Shown piece after piece: positions 25,665 to 34,141 of a stretch of DNA of 64,000 nucleotides. This stretch comes from Streptomyces sp. MspMP-M5 (GTDB lineage: Bacteria > Actinomycetota > Actinomycetes > Streptomycetales > Streptomycetaceae). The translations under genes and the position numbers were made by a program. The notes under the pieces are model-generated. The model was given only the letters and a program-made list of their open reading frames with translations, was not told the origin of the DNA and did no database searches. Location of the stretch: the NCBI RefSeq assembly GCF_000373585.1, contig NZ_KB891962.1, positions 1-64,000 of the forward strand. Reading direction: 5' to 3'. The number at the start of each line of letters is the position of its first letter. Position 1 is the stretch's first letter.

Positions 25665-26750
25665 TCAGGCCACCGCCGCCGCCCGCACGCACAGCACGTC
25701 CGGCAGATGCGAGGCGAGCTGCCGCCAGCTGTCGCCGTCGTCGGCGCTGGCGTAGAGCTCGCCGCAGCGGTTGCCGAAATACACCCCCGCGGGGTCCGCG
25801 TCGTCGACGGAGAGGGCGTCCCGCAGCACCGTGCCGTAGTGGTCCTCCTCGGGGAGCCCGGCGCTCAGCGGCTCCCAGCTCGCACCGGCGTCGGAGGTGC
25901 GGAAGACCCGGCAGCGGTGCCCGGCCGGCACCCGGTCGATGTCGGCGGTGATCGGGAAGAGGTAGGCGACGTCGCCTCTGCGGGGGTGCGCGGCCACCGC
26001 GAAGCCGAAGTCGGAGGGCAGCCCGCCGCCGACGTCCGTCCAGGTCGCCCCCGCGTCGTCCGACCGGTAGACGCCCCAGTGGTTCTGGAGGTAGAGCCGG
26101 TCGTGGTCGACCGGGTCCGGCGCGATCTTGTGGACGCACTGGCCGAACTCGGGGTGCTGGTCGGGCAGGAAGACCGCCTTGACGCCGGAGTTGGACGGCT
26201 CCCAGCCGGCGCCGCCGTCGCGGGTGCGGAACACCCCTGCGGCGGAGACCGCGACCGTCACCCTGGCGGCGTCCCGCGGGTCGGTGACGACGGTGTGGAC
26301 GGCCAGGCCGCCGCCGCCCGGCACCCACCGCTCGCGGCTGGGGTGCTCCCACAGTGCCCGGACCAGCTCGAAGGTCTCGCCGCGGTCCTCGGAGCGGAAC
26401 AGTCCGCCGGGCTCGGTGCCGGCGTAGACCACCTCGGGCGCCGCCGGGCCCGCCGGGTGCAGCTGCCACACCCGCTCCAGCGAAGTCCCGGTGTCCTTGG
26501 GGTACTTCACGGCCGGGCGGGCCGGCTCCTGCCAGGTGTCGCCCAGGTCGTCGGAGTGGAAAACCGACGGGCCCCAGTGCGCGCTGTCGGCCCCGGCCAG
26601 GAGTCTGGGCCGTGCGCCGCGGGTGTCGATCGCGAGGGAGTAGACCGCCTGGGCGGGGAAGTGCGGTCCGCTCAACCGCCAGGCCCCGCGCCGCCGGTGG
26701 CCGATGAACAGCCCTTTGCGGGTGCCCACCGCGAGGAGTACGTCTGTCAT
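25665..26750 (-). CDS. BNR/Asp-box repeat beta-propeller (sialidase-like, glycosyl hydrolase fold)
   Basis: 361 residues. Asp-box or BNR turns recur: SDDLGDTWQ, SEDRGETFE, TRDGGAGWE, SDDAGATWT, TSDAGASWE and SADDGDSWR. They give a six- or seven-bladed propeller. It starts MTDVLLAVGTRKGLFIG without a signal peptide, so it is cytoplasmic. No sialidase catalytic residues (RIP motif, Tyr/Glu) are evident, so it is probably not an enzyme of that class. A GTG-rich alternative start is not needed. Confidence 0.85.
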   Translation of the reverse strand: MTDVLLAVGTRKGLFIGHRRRGAWRLSGPHFPAQAVYSLAIDTRGARPRLLAGADSAHWGPSVFHSDDLGDTWQEPARPAVKYPKDTGTSLERVWQLHPAGPAAPEVVYAGTEPGGLFRSEDRGETFELVRALWEHPSRERWVPGGGGLAVHTVVTDPRDAARVTVAVSAAGVFRTRDGGAGWEPSNSGVKAVFLPDQHPEFGQCVHKIAPDPVDHDRLYLQNHWGVYRSDDAGATWTDVGGGLPSDFGFAVAAHPRRGDVAYLFPITADIDRVPAGHRCRVFRTSDAGASWEPLSAGLPEEDHYGTVLRDALSVDDADPAGVYFGNRCGELYASADDGDSWRQLASHLPDVLCVRAAAVA

Positions 26751-26764
26751 GCCGGAACACCTCC

Positions 26765-26823
26765 GGGACGCCGTTGTCTCAGATGGTTGCCAGTGTGCAC
26801 CCGGCCACTGACAACGGCGTCCC
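26765..26823. terminator. 14-bp perfect inverted repeat
   Basis: GGGACGCCGTTGTC (26765-26778) and GACAACGGCGTCCC (26810-26823) enclose an inner CAGTG/CACTG pair. It sits between the OYE stop and the BNR start on the same strand. It may be a terminator for OYE or a regulator site for the BNR gene. Confidence 0.65.
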
Positions 26824-26841
26824 GATCGGTGTCCGCGCAGG

Positions 26842-27945
26842 TCAGATGGCCCGGTGATACTGCTGCGGAATGTGTACGGCGGCGCGGAGTTCGCGCGCGG
26901 CGTGCTGGGCGAAGCTCGGCGAGCGCAGCAGCTCGCGGCCGAGCAGCACCGCGTCGGCCTGGCCGTCCGCGATGATCTTCTCGGCCTGCCGGGCCTCGGT
27001 GATCAGCCCGACCGCGCCCACCGCGAGGCCGGCCTCCTTCTTGACGCGCTCGGCGAACGGCACCTGGTAGCCCGGCGCCACCGCGATCCTGGCGTTCGGG
27101 GCGTTGCCGCCGGTGGAGGTGTCCAGCAGGTCGACGCCGTGCTCCTTGAGGTCACGGGCGAACCGCACGGTGTCGTCGGCGGTCCAGCCCTCGCGGTCGT
27201 CGCCGTCGTCCTCGCTGAGCCAGTCGGTCGCCGAGATCCGGAAGAACACCGGCAGGTCCTCGGGCCACACCGCGCGCACCGCGTCGACGATCTCCAGGGG
27301 AAGCCGGGTCCGGTTCTCGTAGGAGCCGCCGTAGGCGTCGGTGCGCCGGTTGCTGTACGGGGAGAGGAACTGGTTGATCAGGTAGCCGTGCGCACCGTGG
27401 ATCTCGGCCACCTGGAAGCCGGCGGCGAGCGCCCGGCGCGCGGTCTCGGCGAACTTCCCGACCAGCTCGGCGATCTGCGCCGGCGACAGCTCCTCGGGGG
27501 TGGTGGACGCGTCGTCGAAGGCCAGCGGGCTCGGGCCGACCGGCCGCCAGCCGTACTGCTCCTCGGGGCGCAGCGGGCGGCTGCGGTCCACCCAGGTGCG
27601 CTCGGTGGACGCCTTGCGGCCGGCGTGGGCGATCTGGATGCCGGGGACGCTGTTCTGGGCCTTGATCGCGTCGGTGATCCGGCGGAACGCCGCGGTCTGG
27701 GTGTCGTTCCACAGCCCCAGGTCGTAGGGGCTGATCCGGCCCTCGGGGGCGACCGCGGTCGCCTCGGTGAGGATCAGGCCGGTGCCGCCCGCGGCCCGCG
27801 CCGCCAGGTGCTGGAAGTGCCAGTCGCCGGGGACGCCCTCGGCCGGCCCCTCGGGGGCGGCGCTGTACTGGCACATCGGCGCCATCCACAGGCGGTTGGG
27901 GACGGTCAGCGACCGAAGACGGAGGGGATCGAAGAGTGCGCTCAC
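26842..27945 (-). CDS. Old Yellow Enzyme, YqjM-type NADPH dehydrogenase
   Basis: 367 residues from GTG 27945 with AGGAG upstream. An FMN-binding TIM barrel that reduces activated C=C bonds. Class-III features are APMCQYSA with the flavin-modulating Cys (about 25), QIAHAGRKAS, the active-site HGAHGYLINQFLSP and the phosphate-binding GLITEARQAEKII / LLGRELLRSP. It is divergent from an ArsR gene; two copies of a TACGAT-N4-(A/C)TCGTA palindrome occupy the gap. Induction by electrophiles through ArsR is likely but inferred. An earlier in-frame start at 28014 would cover the operator and is rejected. Confidence 0.95.
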   Translation of the reverse strand: MSALFDPLRLRSLTVPNRLWMAPMCQYSAAPEGPAEGVPGDWHFQHLAARAAGGTGLILTEATAVAPEGRISPYDLGLWNDTQTAAFRRITDAIKAQNSVPGIQIAHAGRKASTERTWVDRSRPLRPEEQYGWRPVGPSPLAFDDASTTPEELSPAQIAELVGKFAETARRALAAGFQVAEIHGAHGYLINQFLSPYSNRRTDAYGGSYENRTRLPLEIVDAVRAVWPEDLPVFFRISATDWLSEDDGDDREGWTADDTVRFARDLKEHGVDLLDTSTGGNAPNARIAVAPGYQVPFAERVKKEAGLAVGAVGLITEARQAEKIIADGQADAVLLGRELLRSPSFAQHAARELRAAVHIPQQYHRAI

Positions 27946-28002
27946 GGCAGGCTCCTGTACCGGGACGAGGACGATGGACGGGGCCGCGACGGCCCGCCCT
28001 TC

Positions 28003-28052
28003 TACGATAGGCATCGTATTACGGCAGGTGTCAAACTACGATGGTTCTCGTA
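28003..28052. promoter_or_regulatory. paired ArsR operators in OYE/arsR divergent promoter
   Basis: TACGAT-AGGC-ATCGTA (28003-28018) and TACGAT-GGTT-CTCGTA (28037-28052) are two 16-bp inverted repeats with centres 34 bp apart, about three helical turns. They lie between the divergent starts at 27945 and 28152. Confidence 0.82.
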
Positions 28053-28151
28053 CAATGAGGGCCTCGGAGGTCGCAGGAACACCGGGAACGCCGTGCGCGA
28101 GTGCGCCACCGATCAGCCGCCCGTCAACAGATCCGCAGGTCAGGAGCCGTC

Positions 28152-28523
28152 ATGACGACCGAAACCGCAGTCGCCGGGGCCGCCTCGGGCGCCCGGTCGC
28201 TACCGCACCCGGAGCGCGAGGACATCCGGCTCGCCCAGGTGCTCCACGCCCTCGCCGACCCGATGCGGCTGCGGATCGTCTGCGCCCTGGCCGCCGCCGA
28301 GGGCGAGCTGAACTGCGCGGACATCGAACTCCCGGTCAGCAAGTCGACCTGTACGCACCACTACCGGGTGCTCCGCGAGCACGGCGTGATCCAGCAGTTC
28401 TACCGCGGCACCGCCAAGATGAACGGCCTGCGCCGGGCCGACCTCGACGAGCTGTTCCCCGGCCTGATCGACGGCGTCCTCCGCGCGGCCGACCTCCAGG
28501 AGCGTCGCCTCGGCGAACGCTGA
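28152..28523 (+). CDS. ArsR-family winged-helix regulator
   Basis: 123 residues. HALADPMRLRIVCALAAAEG and DIELPVSKSTCTHHYRVLRE (recognition helix, about 57-76) are typical of the ArsR family. CAGGAG precedes ATG 28152. A Cys (C67) lies in the recognition helix and another (C57) just before the HTH, as in redox- or electrophile-sensing ArsR proteins next to Old Yellow Enzymes. Metal-binding ELCV(C/G)D is not present. It is probably the repressor of itself and the OYE gene. Confidence 0.93.
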   Translation: MTTETAVAGAASGARSLPHPEREDIRLAQVLHALADPMRLRIVCALAAAEGELNCADIELPVSKSTCTHHYRVLREHGVIQQFYRGTAKMNGLRRADLDELFPGLIDGVLRAADLQERRLGER

Positions 28524-28568
28524 ACGGGCCCGCGCCGGCGACGGCACGGGCCCGGCGGGCACCACGCC

Positions 28569-29942
28569 TCAGCGCCCCACCATCGCCGACCGCGCCGCGC
28601 GCAGCAGCCCCTCCCAGTCGGCCAGCTTGACCGTCCCGCGGCCCAGACCGCGGCCCCGCTCCGCCTCCGCCGCCTCGATGGCCAGCCAGCCCCGCCAGGG
28701 CACCGGCCGCGCCCCGGCCCGCTCCAGCGCCGCCACCGGATCCGCCGCCACCGGCCGCCGCGCCAACTCCGCCGCGTCCGCCAGCAGGGACGTCGCGGTT
28801 TCCTTGGCGCACGGCCGGTTGGTGCCGATCACCCCGGTGGGGCCGCGCTTGATCCACCCCGCCACATAGACGCCCGGGTACGGCTCCCCGTCCCGCAGGA
28901 CCCGCCCGCCCGCGTGCGGCACCGTCCCGGTCGCCTCGTCGAACGGCAGCCCCGGCTGCGGCAGCCCCCGGTAGCCGACCGACCGTAGTACCAACTGCCC
29001 CTCGATCTCCTCGTGTTCGCCGGTCCCCGTGACCCCGCCGCGCCCGTCGGGCACGGTCCGCTCGAACCGCACCGCCCGCACCCCGGCCGCCGGATCGCCG
29101 AGGATCTCCACCGGCCGCAGGAAGAACCGCAGATGGATCCGGCGCGGCCGGCCCACCCCCGACGCCATGGCCACCGGCCGCTCGGCCCAGTCGTGCAGCA
29201 CCTCGATGTTCCGCCGCACCGGGGCGGGCAGCGCGCTCGGGTCGCGGTACCCCGGGTCCAGCGCCAGTTCCTCCGGCCGGACCAGCACCCGCGTACCGGG
29301 CAGCGCGCCCAGCTCCCGCAGCTCCTTGGTGGTGAACTTGGCGTGCGAGGGGCCCCGCCGCCCCACCATCCACACGTCCTCGACCCGGCTGTCGGCCATC
29401 GCCCCCAGCGCCCCCTGCGGCATGTCGGTGGCGGCCAGCTCGGCGGCCCCCCGGGACAGCATCCGGGCCACGTCCACCGCGACGTTCCCCACCCCGATCA
29501 CCACCGCCGAACGGGCCGTCAGCGTGAAGCCGTCGGCCGCCGCGTCCGGGTGCGCGCTGTACCAGGCGACGAAGTCGGTGGCCGGGTGGCTGCCGGGCAG
29601 CTCCTCCCCGGGGATGTCCAGCCGCCGGTCGGTGGCGGCGCCCACACAGAACACCACCGCGTGGAACATCTTCCGCAACTCCGCCAGGCCCACCCCGGCG
29701 TCGCCCACCTCGATGTTCCCCAGGAAGTGCACCCGGGGGTGCTCCAGCACCGTCCGCAGGTTGTTCTGCAGCGACTTGATCTTCTCGTGGTCCGGTGCCA
29801 CGCCGTACCGCACCAGCCCGTACGGGCAGGGCAGCCGGTCCAGGACATGGACCTCGATGTCCGGGACGGCCTCCTGTCCGACCAGCGTCTGGGCGGTGTA
29901 GACACCGCTCGGTCCGGAACCGATCACAGCGACACGAAGCAC
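28569..29942 (-). CDS. FAD-dependent ferredoxin/adrenodoxin-NADP+ reductase (FprA-like)
   Basis: 457 residues from GTG 29942 behind GGAAGGGG. FAD-binding VAVIGSGPSGVYTAQTLV lies at 4-21, the adrenodoxin-reductase landmark CPYGLVRYGVAPDHEKIKS at about 40-58, and the NADP site VVIGVGNVAVDVARML at about 144. The C-terminal flavin motif YVAGWIKRGPTGVIGTNR (about 357-374) is conserved. It transfers electrons from NADPH to ferredoxin, for example for P450s. The nearest P450 is 25 kb away, so a general role is likely. Convergent with ArsR. Confidence 0.95.
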   Translation of the reverse strand: MLRVAVIGSGPSGVYTAQTLVGQEAVPDIEVHVLDRLPCPYGLVRYGVAPDHEKIKSLQNNLRTVLEHPRVHFLGNIEVGDAGVGLAELRKMFHAVVFCVGAATDRRLDIPGEELPGSHPATDFVAWYSAHPDAAADGFTLTARSAVVIGVGNVAVDVARMLSRGAAELAATDMPQGALGAMADSRVEDVWMVGRRGPSHAKFTTKELRELGALPGTRVLVRPEELALDPGYRDPSALPAPVRRNIEVLHDWAERPVAMASGVGRPRRIHLRFFLRPVEILGDPAAGVRAVRFERTVPDGRGGVTGTGEHEEIEGQLVLRSVGYRGLPQPGLPFDEATGTVPHAGGRVLRDGEPYPGVYVAGWIKRGPTGVIGTNRPCAKETATSLLADAAELARRPVAADPVAALERAGARPVPWRGWLAIEAAEAERGRGLGRGTVKLADWEGLLRAARSAMVGR

Positions 29943-30074
29943 GGGTGGCCCCTTCCGCGGAGTAACCCCAGGATCGCACCGGCGGCCGTGCGGCGGGAGA
30001 GCTGCGCTATCGGGGTTGCTCCCGGTCCGATGAGCGTGCCGCGCCCCTTGGCCGGGTGAGCTGGAGGCTAGGTT

Positions 30075-31013
30075 TTGTTTGTGTCGGAAAGTGAGTTTTA
30101 TACCGATAACCCCCGATATAAAGCGCAAGGTGGGGCACTGGCGTGGCCCGACTGGGAGCTTCAGGCGCATGGCTCGGCAGCGCCCGAACTGGGCCCCTGG
30201 TTCAGTGCCCGGCTGTCCTTCCCCCACGGCGCCCGGATCGACGTCCTGGTCACGGTCAACGGCGACCGCCTCACCGTCGAGGACGTCCGCGCCGACCCGC
30301 CCCTGACACTCGACGACCTCGCCTCCCTCGCCCACTGGATCGAGGGCCCGCTCGACGATGCCTGCCGGGCCGCCACCGGACGTCCCCCGAAGTCCCCGGC
30401 CGGCGCCGCGGCGGCCCCCGATCCGGCGCCCGGCCCGGCACCCGCCGCACCGGAGCAGCGCGAGGGCACGGCCCGGCCCCGGCGGACCCGCGCCGGCACC
30501 AACGCCCCGGCGGGCGACGTCGTCCACGGCGAGGGCGCACTCTGCGGCCCGGCCACCGCACCGGCGGCCGCCGCCACCCCGGCAGCCCCGGCACCCGACG
30601 ACGCGACACTCGCACCGGCGCCCGGTGCCACACCGGACGACGCCCCCGGCCCGGCGCCCACCGACGCAACCGAGGCGGCCCCCGGCACGGCGCGAACCAC
30701 CGCAACCGCCGAGGGCGACGCCCCGGAGCCGGAGACCGGCCCGCACCCCGCGCCGGGCGCCACCCCGGACGACGGGGCGGGTTCCGACGCCGCCGGGCCG
30801 CCCGCCGAACCGCGCTCGGCCGTCCTCGTCCGCTCCCGGGCCGGCGAACGCCGCAAGATCGCCGCGGCGGCCTACCGCGCGGCCCAGCAGGACGGCCGCG
30901 ACCCGATCCAGGCCGTCATGCACGCCACCGGCCGCAACCGCCGCCGCGCCCTGCGCCTGATCGCCGGCGCCCGCGACGCGGGCCTGCTGACGCCGCGTCA
31001 CAACAAGCGGTAG
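30075..31013 (+). CDS. DUF6214-family protein with long Ala/Pro linker
   Basis: 312 residues. Residues about 20-105 match the DUF6214 core: WPDWELQAHGSAAPELGPWF then RLTVEDVRADPPLTLDDLAS and HWIEGPLDDACRA. A Pro/Ala/Asp-rich linker (about 105-250) follows. The C-terminus (about 255-312) is a basic helical domain, AGERRKIAAAAYRAAQQDGR, with an RNRRRALRLIAGARDAG helix-turn-helix-like stretch. The TTG at 30075 is chosen because GGAGG lies seven bases upstream; a GTG at 30081 is the alternative. The first 15 codons are strikingly AT-rich compared with the rest. Function unknown; common in Streptomyces. Confidence 0.72.
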   Translation: MFVSESEFYTDNPRYKAQGGALAWPDWELQAHGSAAPELGPWFSARLSFPHGARIDVLVTVNGDRLTVEDVRADPPLTLDDLASLAHWIEGPLDDACRAATGRPPKSPAGAAAAPDPAPGPAPAAPEQREGTARPRRTRAGTNAPAGDVVHGEGALCGPATAPAAAATPAAPAPDDATLAPAPGATPDDAPGPAPTDATEAAPGTARTTATAEGDAPEPETGPHPAPGATPDDGAGSDAAGPPAEPRSAVLVRSRAGERRKIAAAAYRAAQQDGRDPIQAVMHATGRNRRRALRLIAGARDAGLLTPRHNKR

Positions 31014-31210
31014 GTCACCCAGTGCGGACTACGACACCCGAACCCCCCTACAAAACAGAGGAGTTCACGACCTCAGCACCCAAAACGCTCGAAGTGCGTG
31101 AAACGCTCGAAACGTCCGCAAGGCCACAGTGCCTTCGGTGCGGCCAGTGTCCCCAGTGCCCGCAGCACCCGCAGCACTCACATCGGCCCGGAGGCTGCCG
31201 GTCCCTCCCG
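31014..31210. other. gap with short G/C repeats
   Basis: Contains repeated CGCTCGAA and GCAGCACCCGCAGCAC-like strings between the convergent DUF6214 and TetR genes. No gene is supported. Confidence 0.4.
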
Positions 31211-31858
31211 TCACACGCCGGGGCGTCCACGCGTCGTCGCGCCCTCGGGAGGCCGTTCGCCCGGCGGGACGCCCATCTCCCAGGAAAGTCCGTACCGTTG
31301 GAAGAGTTCGGCGCGCAGCCGGACCCGCGGCATCTGGGCGCCCGGCAGCAGCATCGGCACCACCGAACCCATCAGTAGCGCGCGGAGCATCGGATAGTCC
31401 GTGTCGGGATCGGCCGACCCGTACGCCGCCACCGTCTCCCGCAGCAGCTGGGCCAGCCGTTGCTGCTCCGGGCACTGGATGAATCCCGGGGACATCAGGA
31501 TGCCGGCCATGTGGGTACGCATCAGCAGCGGTTCGTCGTGGGCCAGTCCCAGGATCGCGTCGATCGCGCGGGCCAGCAGCTCCCGTCCGGCGTCCGGGCC
31601 CGTCGGGCGGGGGGCGCGCTCCAGGGCGGCCTGCAGCGTGCGGTGCATCAGCCGGTGCACCGCCGACTGGAGAAGCTGGTGCTTGCCGGGGAAGTAATAC
31701 GAGATCAGCCCGCGGGCCGCCCCCGCGCGCTGGGCGATGTCGCCGAGCGTCGTGGCCTCGTAACCGCGCTCGCCCACCAGCTCGACCGTCGCCTGTAAGA
31801 GTCGCTCGCGGGAGCGCCGCCGCAATTCTTCGTTGACCGATGCGCTGCGGGGGGACAT
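31211..31858 (-). CDS. TetR-family regulator with a TTA (bldA) codon
   Basis: 215 residues. The HTH is LLQATVELVGERGYEATTLG then DIAQRAGAARGLISYYFPGK (about 20-59). AGGAG precedes the ATG. Leu21 is encoded by TTA (31796-31798), the codon read by the developmentally controlled bldA tRNA, so translation is expected mainly late in growth. Upstream, TGGCT-GAG-AGCCA and a TATATT box suggest autoregulation. Downstream lies gene debris, so its original target may be gone. Confidence 0.93.
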   Translation of the reverse strand: MSPRSASVNEELRRRSRERLLQATVELVGERGYEATTLGDIAQRAGAARGLISYYFPGKHQLLQSAVHRLMHRTLQAALERAPRPTGPDAGRELLARAIDAILGLAHDEPLLMRTHMAGILMSPGFIQCPEQQRLAQLLRETVAAYGSADPDTDYPMLRALLMGSVVPMLLPGAQMPRVRLRAELFQRYGLSWEMGVPPGERPPEGATTRGRPGV

Positions 31859-32403
31859 GCTGTAACTCCTGCGTTGACTGGCTGAGAGCCAATATACTCA
31901 GTGCAGGTTCCGGAGGCCCGCTCGCGAGGGCGGTGAATCCGGCCAGGCTGTCTGGTTCGGGCGATGCGGGGGATCGCCCGAGTCAGGCTGAGGTGGGGCC
32001 GGGGTTGGCCTCGTGGCCGGCGTGTTGCCAGGTCAAGGGTTAACCCCGGTTCACGTCAGGTTGCAGGTTCGCTCACCTCTGGTCGGTTCTGATCACGCCT
32101 TGCGGATCACATCTTGCTGGCTCGTTGCTGACTTCCTGACGCCCAGTCAGTTCCCTCTAGGTGCCCTGCAGATCCCTCCGCGGGCGATCGTGGCCCTTCA
32201 GTGGTGCCGGCCGCGCGAGCCCGTCCGCTGGACGGCTTGACGTCACGATTTCCCTCTCGGGCGCTCTGAAGTCGCACTTGCTGGTCAATTGATTCCCGTC
32301 TCTGCTCTCTGTGTTGACGCCATCCTGAAGTGCCCGCAGAGACCTTCCCGGGTGTCGTTCGCCGGGTGTCTGCAGTTGCGGGCGGCGAGTGACTGATGGC
32401 TCG
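31859..32403. other. lower-GC gap without gene
   Basis: About 545 bp with visibly lower GC than the neighbours and stops in all frames. Apart from the TetR promoter near 31870-31910 I see no gene. It looks like foreign or decayed DNA joined to the pseudogene region beyond. Confidence 0.5.
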
Positions 32404-32584
32404 TCAGGAAGCCTCCGAGGGTGTGTGGTGTGGCTGGGAGTCGTGCGGGGTGGGTGTGGTCTCCTGGGGCAGGGGTTGAGCGTGGGTTTCCCGCATGCGG
32501 AAGGCGGCCGGGAGGCCGAGGAGGGCTGACGGCCAGGGCAGCAGCAGGGCGAGGCGGTAGTCGCCGAGGTGGCGGATGGTCCTC
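32404..32584 (-). other. coding fragment, possible transporter tail
   Basis: A minus-strand frame ending at 32404 contains HLGDYRLALLLPWPSALLGL then PAAFRMRETHAQPLPQE, resembling the last membrane helix and cytoplasmic tail of an MFS-type transporter. It directly follows the thiamine-diphosphate enzyme relic out of frame, so two genes seem to have been joined by deletion. Confidence 0.35.
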
Positions 32585-32965
32585 GGCCACCTGCGCCCTT
32601 GCCCATCGGCGTGGTGAAGACCGGGAGGGCTGCCGTCTGTTGCACGGCCGCGAGCTGCGCGCACGCGTCGGAACCGGGTACTCCGACGCCGGCGGTCACG
32701 ATCGGCCGTTGTCCCCGGGCCGGCAGTTCGGCCGCCTCGCGCACCGCGGACGAGTCCGGGCACGGCCGGTCCGGCGGCACCCGGTCCAGTCGGGCCGTCC
32801 GCCGGCCACCGGCGCCTGCGGCTCGGCCGGTGCTCGCCCGAGAACGTCCTTCGGCGCCAGCAGCACGGCCGGCCCGGCCCGGCCGCCGCGGTGAACGCCA
32901 TGTCGACGTAGTCGTCGGCGCGTTCCGGGTCGTCCACCGATAAAGGGTCTTTATCGCACCTTCGG
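32585..32965 (-). pseudogene. thiamine-diphosphate enzyme (acetolactate synthase-like) relic
   Basis: Three minus-strand frames together give the middle part of an acetolactate synthase-type protein. The first is VDDPERADDYVDMAFTAAAG then PGRP. After a shift comes AVLLAPKDVLGRAPAEPQAP. After another shift come SSAVREAAELPARGQRPIVT and QTAALPVFTTPMGKG, the central TPP_enzyme_M domain. Both the N-terminal pyrimidine domain and the C-terminal cofactor domain are missing. It is non-functional debris. Confidence 0.75.
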
Positions 32966-33014
32966 GGGCCGTAAAGGAGCTTTCGCCGAAGGGAGTTGGG
33001 GGCGGGGGGGCGGA

Positions 33015-33746
33015 TCAGGCCAGTGCGCCTTGTTCCGTGGGGAGTTCGGGCTCGTCGAGGTGCCAGTGGAGGTCGCGGACGTCCGGTTCCAGGGAGAGCC
33101 GGGCGATGACCTGCTCCAGGGCCTGGGCGGGGGTGCCGGAGACGGTGACCGCGGCGCGGATGCCGGTGGTGTCCTCGGCGTCCCGGCGGGCCCGCAGGCT
33201 GACGGGTGTCAGTCCGGAGGCGGTGAGCGCCTGGAGCAGGAGGGCGCGGATGTGGGTCTCCGCCCGGCGCTCGCAGACCACGTGCACGGTGGCGTGCACC
33301 GCCGCGTCCGGGTCGGAGCCGGCGGCCGGGGCCCGGTCGAGCAGCCGCCCGGCCGGGCGGAGCACGAGGTGGACGGCGAGTACGGCGAGGGTGCCGAGGA
33401 CGGCGAGTTCGAGTCGTCCGGAGGCGGCCAGGACGCCGGCCGCCGCCGAGCACCACAGCGTGGCGGCGGTGTTCAGCCCGCGGACTCCCGCCCCGTCCCG
33501 GAGGATCACCCCGCCGCCGAGGAAGCCGATGCCGGAGACGACGTAGGAGGCGACCCGGGTGGGGCTGCCGGAGTCCCCGACGGCGGTGCTGTAGAGGACG
33601 AAGAGGGTGGCGCCGGTGGCGACGAGGGCGTTGGTGCGCAGCCCGGCCATCCGGGCGCGCCACTGGCGCTCGACACCGATGAGCGCTCCGCAGGCCACGC
33701 CGGTGGCGAGCCGGACCAGGAAGTCGACGACGGTCAGGGTGTGCAT
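33015..33746 (-). CDS. mgtC: MgtC/SapB-family membrane protein
   Basis: 243 residues. About four N-terminal membrane helices carry the MgtC signature GALIGVERQWRARMAGLRTN (about 20-39) and SYVVSGIGFLGGGVILRDG (about 67-85). Residues about 150-235 form the soluble ACT-like C-terminal domain. GAGGAGGTG precedes ATG 33746; the frame is open to 34037, but that part overlaps the leader ORF and is arginine-rich noise. MgtC proteins help cells cope with low Mg2+ and inhibit F-type ATP synthase in Salmonella. Its long leader contains an M-box Mg2+ riboswitch and a short proline-rich ORF, so expression should rise when Mg2+ is low. Confidence 0.95.
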   Translation of the reverse strand: MHTLTVVDFLVRLATGVACGALIGVERQWRARMAGLRTNALVATGATLFVLYSTAVGDSGSPTRVASYVVSGIGFLGGGVILRDGAGVRGLNTAATLWCSAAAGVLAASGRLELAVLGTLAVLAVHLVLRPAGRLLDRAPAAGSDPDAAVHATVHVVCERRAETHIRALLLQALTASGLTPVSLRARRDAEDTTGIRAAVTVSGTPAQALEQVIARLSLEPDVRDLHWHLDEPELPTEQGALA

Positions 33747-33845
33747 GGGAGCACCTCCTCGGAGACGGGGGAGGGGGACGGGAGAGGGGGACGTCGGTGC
33801 GGACGAACGGGCAGTGGCACAGGGCGACTTGCCGGCCCAGGGGGC

Positions 33846-33901
33846 CCTGTGCCGACCGCCCTGCGCCGACCGCCCTGCCCCGACCTCCCTGCGCGGACGC
33901 G
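33846..33901. repeat. four tandem 14-bp units in the mgtC leader
   Basis: CCTGTGCCGACCGC, CCTGCGCCGACCGC, CCTGCCCCGACCTC and CCTGCGCGGACGCG follow without gaps between the leader ORF and mgtC. In the RNA (minus strand) the units read GCGGTCGG(C/T)(G/A)CAGG. They may form alternative hairpins or act as a rut-like region; speculative. Confidence 0.75.
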
Positions 33902-33975
33902 CAGCACGGTGACCCGTGACGGCGGGCGGCCGTACGGGGGCGCGGTGCGGCGGGGTGGCCGCGCTGGGAGGGCGG

Positions 33976-34047
33976 TTACCGTGTGCCGGAAGGGTGCGAG
34001 GGCGGGCGGAAGCGGGGCCGATGACGACCCGGATCACTGCAATCCAT
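33976..34047 (-). CDS. proline/arginine-rich leader peptide upstream of mgtC
   Basis: A 23-codon ORF begins with ATG 34047 behind GGAAGGAGGCGAGAGAC, one of the best ribosome sites in the window, and ends at TAA 33976. The peptide starts MDCSDPGR and continues with RPRFRPPSHP; five of its residues are Pro and six are Arg. It starts about 95 bases after the M-box and 230 bases before mgtC. Acidic/proline-rich starts followed by basic residues are the features that make E. coli MgtL translation abort at low Mg2+. A similar sensing role is inferred from position and composition only. Confidence 0.6.
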   Translation of the reverse strand: MDCSDPGRHRPRFRPPSHPSGTR

Positions 34048-34056
34048 GTCTCTCGC

Positions 34057-34107
34057 CTCCTTCCGGCCGGGGTGTGCCCGGGGCGCCGTCGTCGATCCGG
34101 AAAGGAG
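34057..34107 (-). promoter_or_regulatory. hairpin able to mask the leader-ORF Shine-Dalgarno
   Basis: In the minus-strand RNA, CTCCTTTCCGG (34107-34097) can pair with CCGGAAGGAG (34066-34057). That gives ten pairs with one bulged base and covers the GGAAGGAGG ribosome site. Inner CCCCGGG/CCCCGG strings add a second stem. It is a natural expression platform between the M-box and the leader ORF. A further small hairpin, CCGGTCG/CGACCGG, lies at 34112-34129. Confidence 0.65.
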
Positions 34108-34141
34108 CGGACCGGTCGCCGTCGACCGGCTCACCCCATAC

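Noticed and set aside
33747..34037. N-terminal extension of MgtC to GTG 34037
   Set aside because: The added residues are Arg/Pro/Ala-rich and unlike MgtC, the extension overlaps the leader ORF, and ATG 33746 has a GAGGAGGTG ribosome site.
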